From: JAUWOY01 sp034431315
GTDB lineage: Bacteria; Chloroflexota; Anaerolineae; VGOG01
Length of the DNA: 64,000 nt
Direction of reading: 5' to 3'
Assembly: GCA_034431315.1 (NCBI GenBank)
Contig: DAOUDK010000103.1
Span: forward strand, 4,625 to 68,624
A program made the translations under genes and the position numbers. The notes under the pieces are model-generated. The model ran no database searches, was not told the origin of the DNA, and worked only from the letters and a program-made list of their open reading frames with translations. Shown one piece after another: positions 1-8,399 of the stretch; the stretch's first letter is position 1; every line of letters starts with the position of its first letter.

Positions 1-2
1 CC

Positions 3-431
3 ATCCTCAGTCACCAGCCCTGGCAGATGCGGCTGGCCTGGGACGATGGGGAGTACGAGGGGCCAATCGCGCTGGTCTCCGTGGGCAACACCCGCCGCAC
101 GGGGGGCGCGTTCTGGATGACGCCCCGCGCCGAGATGGACGACGGCTACCTGGATTTCGTGTTCGCCGGCGGGCTGGGGCGGCTCAAGTTGCTGCGCCTG
201 CTGCCGACCACCTTCGACGGCAGCCACGTCGAGCACCCAGCGGTAACCTACCTCCGCACCACCCGCCTGACCATCGAGTGCGATCCGCCCACCCCCATCC
301 AGGCCGATGGCGAGCTGGTTGATTTATCTGCGACTCGCATCGAATACACCATCCTGCCCCACCGGCTGCGGGTGATCGCGCCGCCACGGAGAACCGGGGA
401 GTCTGGAGAAGACGATGGAAGAGAGGTTTGA
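3..431 (+). CDS. Diacylglycerol/lipid kinase family protein, C-terminal part (5' end outside window)
   Basis: The frame is open from the window edge, so only the last ~140 residues are present. They contain the C-terminal beta-sandwich pattern of YegS/DgkB-type lipid kinases: an 'ALVSVGNTRRTGG' strand, then 'DDGYLDFVFAGG', and near the end 'QADGEL', the usual family signature before the final strands. Family members phosphorylate diacylglycerol or related lipids at the inner membrane face. The last 17 nt overlap the next gene, so the two are probably translationally coupled, and a PAP2 phosphatase follows, giving a lipid-phosphate context. The kinase catalytic domain is not visible, so the substrate cannot be judged. 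Confidence 0.8.
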   Translation: MLSHQPWQMRLAWDDGEYEGPIALVSVGNTRRTGGAFWMTPRAEMDDGYLDFVFAGGLGRLKLLRLLPTTFDGSHVEHPAVTYLRTTRLTIECDPPTPIQADGELVDLSATRIEYTILPHRLRVIAPPRRTGESGEDDGREV

Positions 432-1200
432 TGCGGTTATTTTGGCCGGTGGAGTGCTCGACGAAGCTGATCCTCTATCGGAGTACACCCAGGTATCGAA
501 GAAACCGCTGATCAAAATCGCCGGCAAGGAGATGGTACGCTATGTGGCGGAGGCCGCCGCTGGTTCGTCGCGGGTGGGGCGCACCTTCGTCGTTGGGTTG
601 AGCCCTGAGGACGGGGTAGAGTTCGCCGTGCCAGTGGAGTACGTGGAAGCCACAGGATGTATGTTGGACAGCATCGTGGCTGGCATGGAACGAGTAATGG
701 AAGTTGACCCTGGTGTAGAGCGAGTTGTCATCATCTCGGCCGACATCCCCCTTCTGACGACGGAGATGGTGGATTATTTCATTGACACCTGCCTGGAAAC
801 CGATCACGATTTGTACTACACTGTCGTGGAGAAATCAGCTATCGAGGCCCGTTTCCCAGGATCGAGGAGAAGTTTCGTGCCTTTGCGCGGCGGCTCTTTT
901 GCCGGCGGCGACATCAATATGGTCAAAGTCTCCGTCCTCCAGGCCAACCTGCCCTTGGTTCGCCAGGCCATGGGGTTCCGCAAGAATGTCTGGCAGCAGG
1001 TCAGGCTGCTCGGCTTCGGGACGCTCATCAAATTCGCTTTCAGAAGGCTCACCATCGCCGATGTTGAACGAGTGGCCAGCCAAGCCTTGAGATGCCGGGT
1101 GAGGGCCATCATCACTCCCTATCCCGAAATGGGCATGGACATGGACAAGCCGCATCAACTGGACATAGTGCGGGCTATCCTCGAAGGCGGACCGGCATGA
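415..1200 (+). CDS. MobA-like nucleotidyltransferase (NTP_transf_3 type)
   Basis: A 261-residue protein starting 'MEERFDAVILAGG', the nucleotide-binding loop of the MobA/GlmU-like NTP transferase fold, followed by a Lys-Pro-Leu segment ('KKPLIKIAGK') and an acidic metal-site strand 'VVIISADIPLL'. These enzymes transfer a nucleotide monophosphate from NTP to a phosphorylated small molecule or cofactor. It lies between a lipid kinase (17 nt overlap) and a PAP2 phosphatase (ATGA overlap), which makes a role in activating a lipid head group or sugar phosphate at least as likely as molybdopterin nucleotidyl transfer. A molybdenum hydroxylase lies nearby on the other strand, so a cofactor role is not excluded. 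Substrate unknown. Confidence 0.75.
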   Translation: MEERFDAVILAGGVLDEADPLSEYTQVSKKPLIKIAGKEMVRYVAEAAAGSSRVGRTFVVGLSPEDGVEFAVPVEYVEATGCMLDSIVAGMERVMEVDPGVERVVIISADIPLLTTEMVDYFIDTCLETDHDLYYTVVEKSAIEARFPGSRRSFVPLRGGSFAGGDINMVKVSVLQANLPLVRQAMGFRKNVWQQVRLLGFGTLIKFAFRRLTIADVERVASQALRCRVRAIITPYPEMGMDMDKPHQLDIVRAILEGGPA

Positions 1201-1730
1201 GTTTCGCTGGCGGGTTGGGTGAGCTTCTGAACCGGCTGGTCGCTTTGGACCGTGGACTGAGCGCCCGCCTCACCCTGGGCGAAGAGGCGGGATGGCGGCG
1301 AAGGATCGCGGTGGTGGGAGCCCACCTGGGGGATGGGCTTCTATGGTTTGTCATCGCCGTCGTAGCCTTGGGGCTGGGCAGCGAAGAGACCAGGCACTTC
1401 GTCCTGCGAGCCGCGGTCCCTGTTATCGTGGCCGGGGGATTGACCGCTGCACTCAAGTTCCTGATGAGGCGCGGCCGGCCCCAAGAGATGGCTGGCTTCT
1501 ACTCGACCAGGTACGACCACTATTCCTTCCCCTCAGGACACGCGACGCGGGCAGCCTGCCTGGCCCTGGTTTTCAGCCACCAGTTTCCCGGCTGGGCCGT
1601 CGCCTTCTATGCCTCAGCCCTCTTCGTCGCCCTCTGCCGCGTAGCCCTGGGCATCCACTACGTCTCCGATGTCCTGGCAGGGCTGGCCGTAGGCTTTTTC
1701 ACCTCGTGGGTCATTGTTTCCATGCAGTAA
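1197..1730 (+). CDS. PAP2 family membrane phosphatase
   Basis: I start at the ATG overlapping the previous stop (ATGA), which gives 177 residues. All three parts of the acid phosphatase signature are visible: 'KFLMRRGRP' (KX6RP), 'PSGHATR' (SGH) and 'RVALGIHYVSD' (RX5HX3D). Four to five hydrophobic segments surround them, so this is an integral membrane phosphatase with its active site on the outer membrane face. PAP2 enzymes remove phosphate from phosphatidate, isoprenyl pyrophosphate or similar lipids. It is the last gene of the lipid kinase-nucleotidyltransferase-phosphatase operon. The exact lipid substrate cannot be told. Confidence 0.88.
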   Translation: MSFAGGLGELLNRLVALDRGLSARLTLGEEAGWRRRIAVVGAHLGDGLLWFVIAVVALGLGSEETRHFVLRAAVPVIVAGGLTAALKFLMRRGRPQEMAGFYSTRYDHYSFPSGHATRAACLALVFSHQFPGWAVAFYASALFVALCRVALGIHYVSDVLAGLAVGFFTSWVIVSMQ

Positions 1731-1788
1731 AACGTAAGGGTTACGCGACGTAAGATCATCACGTTTCACGCCTCACTTTTCACGCATC
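1731..1788. repeat. 7-bp-periodic repeat, ACGTTTC family
   Basis: The gap between the convergent PAP2 and hydroxylase genes has CACGTTT, CACGCCT, CACTTTT, CACGCAT at 7-bp spacing, preceded by AACGTAA-like units on the other strand. The last units also encode the final codons of the hydroxylase. It belongs to the heptamer hairpin family described in the findings. Confidence 0.6.
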
Positions 1789-3986
1789 CCCATCAGCACC
1801 TTCTCCGCCGTGGCTGGCAACTCTTCGATCCACACCCCCGTTGCGTCGTGGATGGCGGAGATTATGGCCGGGGCGGTGGGCAGGGTGGTCATCTCCCCCA
1901 CCCCTGTGGCCCCGTACGGGCCGGTCGGGTCGGGCGTCTCGACGATGATGGGCACGATCTCGCGTGGCATGTCCAAGACCGTGGGGATGAAGTACTCGCT
2001 GAACTTGCGGGTCTTGACCACCCCCTGCTGCTGGATGTACTCCTCCATGAGGGCATACCCCTGCCCCATGTGCACCCCGCCGCCAATCTGCCCTTTGACC
2101 ATCTGCGGATTGACGGCTCGCCCCACGTCGTGCGCGGAGTAGAGCTTGAGCACCCCCACCTCCCCCGTTTCGGCGTCCACTTCCACCACGGCTATCTGGG
2201 TAGCGTATCCATGGCTGATGTGGGGGTCGCACATGCCGGTCTCAGGATCGAACGGCGTGGTGGGTCTGGCGTGGCGGCCGTGGAAGGTGTAGCGGGCCTC
2301 GACGTGGGTCTGGCCCTCCTCGGCTCGCAAGGCCGCGCGCCACTTATCCTTAGCAAGCTGACAAGCCGCCAGCACCGCGTTGCCGGACATGTAGACGTGG
2401 CGGGAGGCGGAGGAACTGCCGGCGTCGGGCGTCTCGGCCGTGTCCACCAGGGCGATATCTACCCTCTCCATGCCGACTCCCAACACCTCGGCCGCGATCT
2501 GGGCCAGGGCAGTATGCACCCCCTGCCCCACTTCCGAAGCCGCGATCTTCACCACCGCCCTCTCTATCTGACCAGGCTCATCTAGGGAAAGCTCGACCAC
2601 AGCCGTGGACTTGTCGTCGAAGCCCATGCTGTATCCCACGTTCTTGTAGCCGCAGGCCACCCCCACGCCGCGCAGCTTATTGTCTACTGACGGGAGCGGC
2701 TCCGGCCGCACCCAGTGTCCATTCTCCTCACGCCAGCCAGCAGCCAACGCAGCCTGCCGCAGCGTCTCTTTCATGCCCACCCCCGGCGGCATGGGATTGC
2801 CCGTGACCGCTATTGAACCGTCCTCGAATAGGTTCTTCATCCGGATCTCCACCGGGTCCATGCCCAGGGCCTCGGCCAGCTTGCCCATCTGCAACTCGTA
2901 GGCCACCGGCGGCTGGGTGGAGCCGAAACCACGCATGGCCATGCCCACGGCGTTGTTGGTGTAAACAGTGCAACTATCTATCTTGGCGTTGGGCACTACG
3001 TAGGGGCCAGCGGCAAAGCTGGTGGCATTGGCCATCACCACGGTGCTCGTGCTGGCGTAGGCTCCAGCGTCGGAGATGAGTTCAATCTCCATGGCCGTCA
3101 ACTTGCCGTCCTGCGTGGCCCCGGTCCTGTAGCGCATGTAGTATGGATGGCGCTTGCCGGTGCGGCACACCGACTCCTCGCGGCTGAAGACCATCTTCAC
3201 CGGGCGGCGGAGGCAGAAGGCGCACAGGGCCAGCAGGTGCTGGATGAACATATCCTCCCGCCCACCAAAGGCCCCACCCACGGCGGGCACGATCTCGCGC
3301 ACGCGGTCTTCGGGCAGATCCAGCAGATGGGCGATCTGGTGCAGGTCGTCCTGGGCCCACTGCGCGGCGGCAATCACAGTGACCCGCCCCTCTTCGTCAA
3401 TGTAGCCCAGGCCGGCTTCGGGCTGCAGGTAGGCGTGCTCCACGTAGGGGGTGACGTAGTAGCCTTCGACGATGACGTCAGCGTCGGCGAAGCCAGCTTC
3501 CACGTCCCCCTTGCGAATCTTGAAGCGCTCCAGTACGTTGGTGTCCCTCCCCTCGTGGACCAGGGGCGCATCGGGCCCCATCGCCTCCCGGGCGTCGTCC
3601 ACCACGGGCAGCGGCTCGTAGCCCACCTCGACCAGCTTACGGGCCGCCTCGGCGACGCGCTCGCTCTCGGCCACCACGATGGCGATGCGGTCGCCCACCC
3701 AGCGCACCTTGCCCCCCTCGGCCACCAGCACCGGCTGGTCCATGATGTTGATGCCGTACTCGTTGACGGGGACATCCTTGTAAGTGAGGACGGCGACCAC
3801 GCCTGGATAGGCCTCGGCCTGGCTGGTGTCAATGCGCAGCACCCTGGCGTGGGGGTGCTCGCTCCACACCACTTTTGCATGGAGCATCCCTTCCATGTAG
3901 AAATCGCCAGGGTACTTGGCCTGGCCCGTGACCTTGGCCTGGGCGTCAATGCGTGGTAGACTCTGACCGATAATACTCATCTTCAT
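1773..3986 (-). CDS. Xanthine dehydrogenase-family molybdenum hydroxylase, molybdopterin-binding subunit
   Basis: The chosen ATG at 3986 has GGAGGTG 5 nt upstream, giving 737 residues, normal for the large subunit of xanthine/aldehyde/CO dehydrogenase relatives. The N-terminal 'PRIDAQAKVTGQAKYPGD' stretch is the usual opening of the a/b hammerhead domain. Cofactor loops 'GGAFGGRED' and 'MRGFGSTQP' are present, and 'GATGVGEM' holds the Glu expected to act as catalytic base. Such enzymes hydroxylate purines, aldehydes or aromatic N-heterocycles. No FeS (small) or FAD (medium) subunit lies beside it, which is unusual, since the large subunit needs electron-transfer partners; they may be encoded elsewhere. 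Molybdenum-cofactor gene mobA lies about 30 kb away. Confidence 0.9.
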   Translation of the reverse strand: MKMSIIGQSLPRIDAQAKVTGQAKYPGDFYMEGMLHAKVVWSEHPHARVLRIDTSQAEAYPGVVAVLTYKDVPVNEYGINIMDQPVLVAEGGKVRWVGDRIAIVVAESERVAEAARKLVEVGYEPLPVVDDAREAMGPDAPLVHEGRDTNVLERFKIRKGDVEAGFADADVIVEGYYVTPYVEHAYLQPEAGLGYIDEEGRVTVIAAAQWAQDDLHQIAHLLDLPEDRVREIVPAVGGAFGGREDMFIQHLLALCAFCLRRPVKMVFSREESVCRTGKRHPYYMRYRTGATQDGKLTAMEIELISDAGAYASTSTVVMANATSFAAGPYVVPNAKIDSCTVYTNNAVGMAMRGFGSTQPPVAYELQMGKLAEALGMDPVEIRMKNLFEDGSIAVTGNPMPPGVGMKETLRQAALAAGWREENGHWVRPEPLPSVDNKLRGVGVACGYKNVGYSMGFDDKSTAVVELSLDEPGQIERAVVKIAASEVGQGVHTALAQIAAEVLGVGMERVDIALVDTAETPDAGSSSASRHVYMSGNAVLAACQLAKDKWRAALRAEEGQTHVEARYTFHGRHARPTTPFDPETGMCDPHISHGYATQIAVVEVDAETGEVGVLKLYSAHDVGRAVNPQMVKGQIGGGVHMGQGYALMEEYIQQQGVVKTRKFSEYFIPTVLDMPREIVPIIVETPDPTGPYGATGVGEMTTLPTAPAIISAIHDATGVWIEELPATAEKVLMGMREK

Positions 3987-4194
3987 GCTTTCACCTCCAC
4001 TCGCTGGATGGGAATCCACGAACAATTATACTGCAAAAAGAGACAAAAGACAATTTACAGCCACCGCGCCCGTGAATCTCCAATCACTTTAGGGCCGACA
4101 AGCGCGGAATCAGTTAACGATGTCTCGACCCAAATAGGTTCTTTGGGGAGACTTGCACAAAACCCCAAAATGACTATAATTATGGTCAGAAACC

Positions 4195-4518
4195 ATGACG
4201 TCCAAACAGCCTTTTGAACTCATCTACGATCCCGAAGTTGCGCAACATCTGAAAGCGATTGACCGCAAGCATCATTAGCTGATTCGGCGCACCATCGAAG
4301 AACAGTTGCGCTACGAGCCAGAGGTCGAGACACGCAATCGTAAACCTTTGCTTCGACCTTCTGTGTTTGATACGGCGTGGGAGATGCGCTTTGGCCCCAA
4401 CAATCGGTTCCGCGTGTTCTATCGAACTGATCCCTCAATCGGTGAAGTACACATCCTGGCAATCGGGGTCAAAGTGGGCAATCGGCTGTTCATAGGTGGA
4501 GAGGAGTTCGAGTTATGA
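4195..4518 (+). pseudogene. RelE/ParE-family toxin gene interrupted by an in-frame amber codon
   Basis: Reading from ATG 4195 gives a typical RelE-like start ('FELIYDPEVAQHLKAI'), then TAG at 4276-4278, after which the same frame continues with 'LIRRTIEEQLRYEPE' and 'VFYRTDPSIGEVHILAIG' to the stop at 4518. Ignoring the TAG, the product would be 107 residues, normal for RelE/ParE mRNA interferase-type toxins. One base change (for example AAG to TAG) explains the break. The stop overlaps the ATG of the downstream Phd-like antitoxin (ATGA). Either the toxin is inactivated or a sequencing error is present. An internal restart at ATG 4306 would give a 70-residue remnant lacking the first helix. 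Confidence 0.8.
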
Positions 4519-4778
4519 AAATCGCGCCTGTATCAGAAGTGAAGGCCCGTTTCAGCGCCTATCTGGAACGATGTCAGGACGGGCCGGTTATCATCACCAA
4601 GAATGGCCGTCCTGTGGCTGTATTGATCTCCATTCTGGAAGACGATGAACTGGAGCGACTTGTGTTGGCCCACACCCCCAGGTTTCGTCGCCTGTTGGAT
4701 GCCGCCGAGCAACGCATCCAACAAACAGGTGGCGTCAGGCACGAGGAGTTCTGGAAATCGTTCGACACGGCTGGATAG
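4515..4778 (+). CDS. Phd/YefM-family antitoxin
   Basis: An 87-residue protein with the Phd/YefM opening 'MKIAPVSEVKARFSAYLE' and the strand 'PVIITKNGRPVAVLIS', which form the DNA-binding dimer of this antitoxin family. The C-terminal half is more helical and should wrap the toxin. It overlaps the broken RelE-like gene by 4 nt in the toxin-first order common for RelE/Phd pairs. With the toxin interrupted, the antitoxin may persist as an orphan repressor or as anti-addiction protection against related toxins. Confidence 0.88.
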   Translation: MKIAPVSEVKARFSAYLERCQDGPVIITKNGRPVAVLISILEDDELERLVLAHTPRFRRLLDAAEQRIQQTGGVRHEEFWKSFDTAG

Positions 4779-4805
4779 CAAAGTCGTTCTTTAGCAAGAA
4801 CACAC

Positions 4806-4842
4806 GACCTCGGAGGTCTGGGGAGACCTCCGAGGTCTTTTT
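4806..4842 (+). terminator. Rho-independent terminator after the toxin-antitoxin pair
   Basis: A perfect 14-bp stem, GACCTCGGAGGTCT pairing with AGACCTCCGAGGTC around a 4-nt loop, is followed directly by TTTTT. It lies 28 nt after the antitoxin stop. Confidence 0.9.
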
Positions 4843-4967
4843 CGTGTCTCAGGTGGGCCGCAGGTGCGACCTCGTCGCCTTGGCGGGGCTCGTGCTCCAC
4901 GAGGGCTTGACAAAGACATCGCAGGCCGACATCGCGGGCATGGGAGCCCACTCTGCTAGCACGCCTG

Positions 4968-5074
4968 TGTCATTGCGAGCGGTCTGTGCGAAGCAATCTC
5001 CAAGCGTGCTAGGGGATTGCTTCCCTTCGACAAGCTCAGGACAGGCGGCGCAAACAGCGCGCCTCGCCATGACA
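4968..5074. repeat. Interspersed imperfect inverted repeat with an inserted CTTCG...CTCAGGACA unit
   Basis: The outer arms are TGTCATTGCGAGCG... and ...CGCCTCGCCATGACA, with inner arms GAAGCAATCTCC and GGGGATTGCTTCCC, the form of a short dispersed palindromic element. The right half is interrupted at 5024-5046 by a CCTTCGACAAGCTCAGGACA unit that recurs in this window. There is no ORF. The rest of the 4779-5105 interval shows nothing else beyond the terminator. Confidence 0.7.
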
Positions 5075-5105
5075 CTTGGCCTGGAATCTAACGTCGTCGA
5101 GGTAG

Positions 5106-6521
5106 TTACCGAGAGTGAAAATGGATCATTGCGCCACGGAAGCCGAGGGCGGCCTCCAGCATGGACTCGGGCAGGGTCGGGTGGGCGTGGGTTGTCCAGG
5201 CCAGGTCGTCTGCCGTGGCCCCCACCTGCACCGCCAGCGCGCCTTCTGCGATCAGGTCGGTGACGTGCAGCCCCATCAGGTGAACGCCCAGCACGCGCCC
5301 GCTGCCAGCCTCGCACACCAGCTTGACCAGCCCCTCGGTCTCACCCAGGATTTGGGCCCGTGGGTTGGCCGAAAACGGGAACCTCATCACCTTGACGTCC
5401 GCTCCCTGGGCACGGGCCTCGGCTTCGGTCAGGCCGACGCTGGCGACTTCGGGGCGGGTGAAGATCACGCTGGGCAGCGAACGGTAGTCCACGGCGCGCC
5501 TGCCGCCGGTCACGTTCTCGGCCACCACGCGGCCATCAACCATCGCCTTGTGCGCCAGCATCATCCCGCCGACGGCATCGCCGATGGCCCACACGTTTGG
5601 GAGATTCGTCCTCAGGTGCTCGTCCACAGCGATAGCGCGGCCGTTCATCTTCACGCCGAGCTCGGCCAGCCCCAGGCCACTGGTATTCGGCCAGCGGCCC
5701 ACTGCGACCAGCACGCGCTCACCCTCGACAGCGACCTCACCTTTGGCTTCGTCGAAGATGACGCGCAGCCCTCTCCCGGCCAGTTCAATCGCCTGCACCG
5801 TTGCCCCAGTGTGAATCGCCATCCCGCGCCGCTGCAGGATGGCCGCCAGCCGCCTGGCGAGCGACTCGTCTGTTCCCCCCGGCAACAGCGTCGGCATCAT
5901 TTCCAGGACGGCCACCCGGCTGCCCAGTGCCTCGTAGATACAGGCGAACTCCAGCCCGATCACGCCCCCACCGATGACGATCAGGTGCGCCGGGACGTCG
6001 GTGATGTCCAATGCCTCCGTGCTGGTGATCACGCCGGGTAAGTCCAGGCCGGGGATGGGCGGTCGAGCCGTGACGGAGCCTGGGGCAAGGATCACGTGCC
6101 GGGCGGAAATCTCCACTGCCTCCCCTACCGCGTCGGTGACGCGCAGCGTGTCCGGGCGGACGAGGCGTCCCTCACCCCGCACCAGCGCGACTTTGCGCTT
6201 CTTCAGCAGTTGTTCCACGCCGCCCACCAGCCTGTCCACGGCAGCCTGTTTGTAGGCCATCAGCGACGGCAGGTCGGGCAGTGCGCTGGGAATGGAAACG
6301 CCGAACTCGCTGGCCCGCCGTGCCTTGAGCAACAGTTCGGCGGAAGTGGTCAGGGCCTTGGTGGGGATGCAGCCGACGTTCAGGCAGGTCCCGCCCACGC
6401 GACCCTTCTCGATGAGCGCCACGCGGTCGCCGAGTTGGGCAGCTCGCAGCGCAGCCACGTAACCACCCGGCCCGGCGCCCAGGATTGCAAGATCATAAAA
6501 GTCAGACAAGTCGCCCTCCAT
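5106..6521 (-). CDS. lpdA: Dihydrolipoyl dehydrogenase (E3)
   Basis: A 471-residue flavoprotein of the pyridine nucleotide-disulfide oxidoreductase family. The N-terminal FAD loop 'LAILGAGPGGYVAA' and the redox-active disulfide 'GGTCLNVGCIPTKAL' are both visible, followed by the NAD-binding loop 'VIGGGVIGLEFA', the second FAD motif 'VWAIGDAVGG', and the C-terminal dimer domain ending in 'HAHPTLPE', whose His-x-x-x-x-Glu is the catalytic pair. It reoxidises dihydrolipoamide of 2-oxoacid dehydrogenase or glycine cleavage complexes, producing NADH. I start at ATG 6521; a GTG codon 24 nt upstream is possible. No E1/E2 genes are adjacent. Confidence 0.95.
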   Translation of the reverse strand: MEGDLSDFYDLAILGAGPGGYVAALRAAQLGDRVALIEKGRVGGTCLNVGCIPTKALTTSAELLLKARRASEFGVSIPSALPDLPSLMAYKQAAVDRLVGGVEQLLKKRKVALVRGEGRLVRPDTLRVTDAVGEAVEISARHVILAPGSVTARPPIPGLDLPGVITSTEALDITDVPAHLIVIGGGVIGLEFACIYEALGSRVAVLEMMPTLLPGGTDESLARRLAAILQRRGMAIHTGATVQAIELAGRGLRVIFDEAKGEVAVEGERVLVAVGRWPNTSGLGLAELGVKMNGRAIAVDEHLRTNLPNVWAIGDAVGGMMLAHKAMVDGRVVAENVTGGRRAVDYRSLPSVIFTRPEVASVGLTEAEARAQGADVKVMRFPFSANPRAQILGETEGLVKLVCEAGSGRVLGVHLMGLHVTDLIAEGALAVQVGATADDLAWTTHAHPTLPESMLEAALGFRGAMIHFHSR

Positions 6522-6603
6522 TCTGGCCCTGACGCCCTGGATCACAGTATCGTAGTCCCCAACGGCCTCACTCCCACGTTATGCGCGAAGGCAGTTATAC
6601 ATG

Positions 6604-7650
6604 TCAACGCCGTACACGTTTCGGCGATGTGCTGCCTGTGATGGGAACCACGACCAGAAGCATCAAGATCGTGGCCGTCACCGCCGAGCCGAGGCACCAG
6701 CTACAAATGGCGCGAACGACGAAAAGCTCCAGACAGGTCAGGTAAATAGAGAAGAGGATGCCAAAGAGGGTCAGCCCCAACAGCCCCAGCGCCGACAGGT
6801 TAGCCCATCGTCCGACCAGGTACCTTTGCCCTACCCACAACGCACCGATGGCCAGGTAGTACAGCACGCCCAGCACAGCGACGGGGATTCCCAGCATCAG
6901 GGCGTAGGAGCTGGTTTGCACGATATTGCACTCGCCGATAGGCCCGCAGAGAGCTTCGACGTGGGTGATTTCCACGTAAGCCAGGTAGGCGGCGATTATC
7001 AACCCCACCAGGTCCAAGATGGGGATGGCCCACGTTTTGGCATAGGTAAGCGGTTTGCGATCTGACTGTAATAACCGGCCCAGGCATTGCCGGGCAGTCC
7101 CAACACGCCAGGCGGCGTAGCCCAGGGCGGCCACCATTCCTGCCAGCACCACCCAGGCCAGGGCAAAGCCCACCGGGTCTGGGGGTGGCGCTTGGGTCCC
7201 GACGGGCTGAAGCCCCTCGCTGCCGATGGTCATGTGGGCTTCGGAGACCGCCTGGGCCAGCCCAGGGATGTCGGGCCAGCCGATGCCGCCGGCGGCCAGT
7301 CCCTCCTCGACCAGGGAGGGGAATTGCTCTGGGATTTCGCGGCCACCCACCAGCACCACATCGCCGACCACCAGCGTGGGCACGCCCTGCCGCTGAATCT
7401 GGTATCGCTGGACGGCGGCATTATAGAGTAGCAAGCCGGCCGACTGAGAGGTATCAATGGCCATGATCTGGAGCCGGTCGCCGTAGTCGCCAGCCATCGG
7501 CGACAGCAGCTCGTCAATGACGCTATGGCAGGCGGGACAGGTAGGGGAGCGAAAAAGAATGGCCTGTACCACCGGCTCGTCAGCCTGGACTGCGGGCAGC
7601 ACTGAAACCAGCAAGAGCAACAGTATTAGCAGTACGGTCTTTTGTCTCAT
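6604..7650 (-). CDS. Thioredoxin-like domain fused to vitamin K epoxide reductase (VKOR) membrane domain
   Basis: 348 residues from ATG 7650. A signal peptide (about 1-23) leads into an extracytoplasmic thioredoxin-like domain with 'SPTCPAC' (Cys38/Cys41). After a transmembrane anchor comes a VKOR domain (about 205-340) with the loop cysteines 'LCGPIGEC' and the catalytic 'CSWC' pair inside multiple membrane helices. VKOR homologues pass disulfide electrons to quinones, and the linked thioredoxin domain usually oxidises exported proteins. Here it sits downstream of arsF and arsG in the same operon, so it may set the redox state of those extracytoplasmic thiol proteins. The same frame continues upstream antisense-free across arsG, but that part is a shadow. 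Confidence 0.88.
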   Translation of the reverse strand: MRQKTVLLILLLLLVSVLPAVQADEPVVQAILFRSPTCPACHSVIDELLSPMAGDYGDRLQIMAIDTSQSAGLLLYNAAVQRYQIQRQGVPTLVVGDVVLVGGREIPEQFPSLVEEGLAAGGIGWPDIPGLAQAVSEAHMTIGSEGLQPVGTQAPPPDPVGFALAWVVLAGMVAALGYAAWRVGTARQCLGRLLQSDRKPLTYAKTWAIPILDLVGLIIAAYLAYVEITHVEALCGPIGECNIVQTSSYALMLGIPVAVLGVLYYLAIGALWVGQRYLVGRWANLSALGLLGLTLFGILFSIYLTCLELFVVRAICSWCLGSAVTATILMLLVVVPITGSTSPKRVRR

Positions 7651-7673
7651 AATGCCCAAACTCACTCCTCCTA

Positions 7674-8399
7674 TCAACCGATCAACGTCTGAACAAAGCG
7701 CGCCAGGCTGAAGAGCCCGGCGCCGATGAATGTCCAGGCGGCCACTTTGCGGACTACCAGCTCGGCTCGCCCCAGCAGATTGAGCCCGGCTGCCGCCCGC
7801 TCCAGGCCCAGCGCCAGCGGCACGCCCAACACCAGGACCGGCACGCTCGTGCCAATCCCAAACAGCAGCGGCAGAGCAAGCCCGGCGGCTGAACCGAAGG
7901 CCATCGGGATCAAGATGCCGAAGTAGAGGGCCGCGCTGTATGGACAAAAGGCCAGGGCGAACAGGAAGCCTAGGAAGAAGGCTCCGACCCCACGCCGCTG
8001 TGCGACTCGCTCTTGTAACCGCATGAGTAGCCCGGAACCCGCTGTCAAGTTGGGCCGGATCACGTCCAACAGCACCAATCCCACCAGGATCAACAACGGC
8101 CCCAGGCCGACGTCGGCCACGTTCTGAAGGCTGCCGGCCAGTTGGCCCACCCTCGCCCCAGTCGTCAACACCACCAGCCCAACCAGGCCATAAGCTATCG
8201 CCCGGCCCAGGGTGTACAACACGCCGCTCGCCACCACCGCCCGGCGGTCGGTGAACTGCTGGGCCGTGTAGCTCAACGCCGTCACGTTGGTCGCCAGCGG
8301 GCACGGCCCGATGGACGCCAGCAGCCCGACCAGGAACGCTGCCAGGAACGGCAAATTGGTCGTGGCGATGATGTCCTGAATCCAGGAACCGAAGTCCAT
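7674..8399 (-). CDS. CcdA/DsbD-like membrane protein, ArsG-type permease
   Basis: 241 residues with about six transmembrane segments. Two conserved membrane cysteines sit in 'IGPCPLATN' (Cys33) and 'LAFCPYSAAL' (Cys152), the CcdA-fold pair that shuttles electrons or, in the ArsG branch, serves in efflux. The start ATG overlaps the arsF stop (TAATG). Its placement directly after an ArsF-like protein and near an ArsE-like thioredoxin and Acr3 fits the ArsEFG arrangement described for reduction and export of nitroaromatic/aromatic arsenicals. Simple disulfide-electron transport (CcdA role) for the neighbouring VKOR and thioredoxin proteins is the alternative. Confidence 0.75.
   Translation of the reverse strand: MDFGSWIQDIIATTNLPFLAAFLVGLLASIGPCPLATNVTALSYTAQQFTDRRAVVASGVLYTLGRAIAYGLVGLVVLTTGARVGQLAGSLQNVADVGLGPLLILVGLVLLDVIRPNLTAGSGLLMRLQERVAQRRGVGAFFLGFLFALAFCPYSAALYFGILIPMAFGSAAGLALPLLFGIGTSVPVLVLGVPLALGLERAAAGLNLLGRAELVVRKVAAWTFIGAGLFSLARFVQTLIG

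Noticed and set aside
3147..3959. Long plus-strand ORF over the hydroxylase gene
   Set aside because: Antisense shadow of a high-GC gene with biased third positions; no domain.
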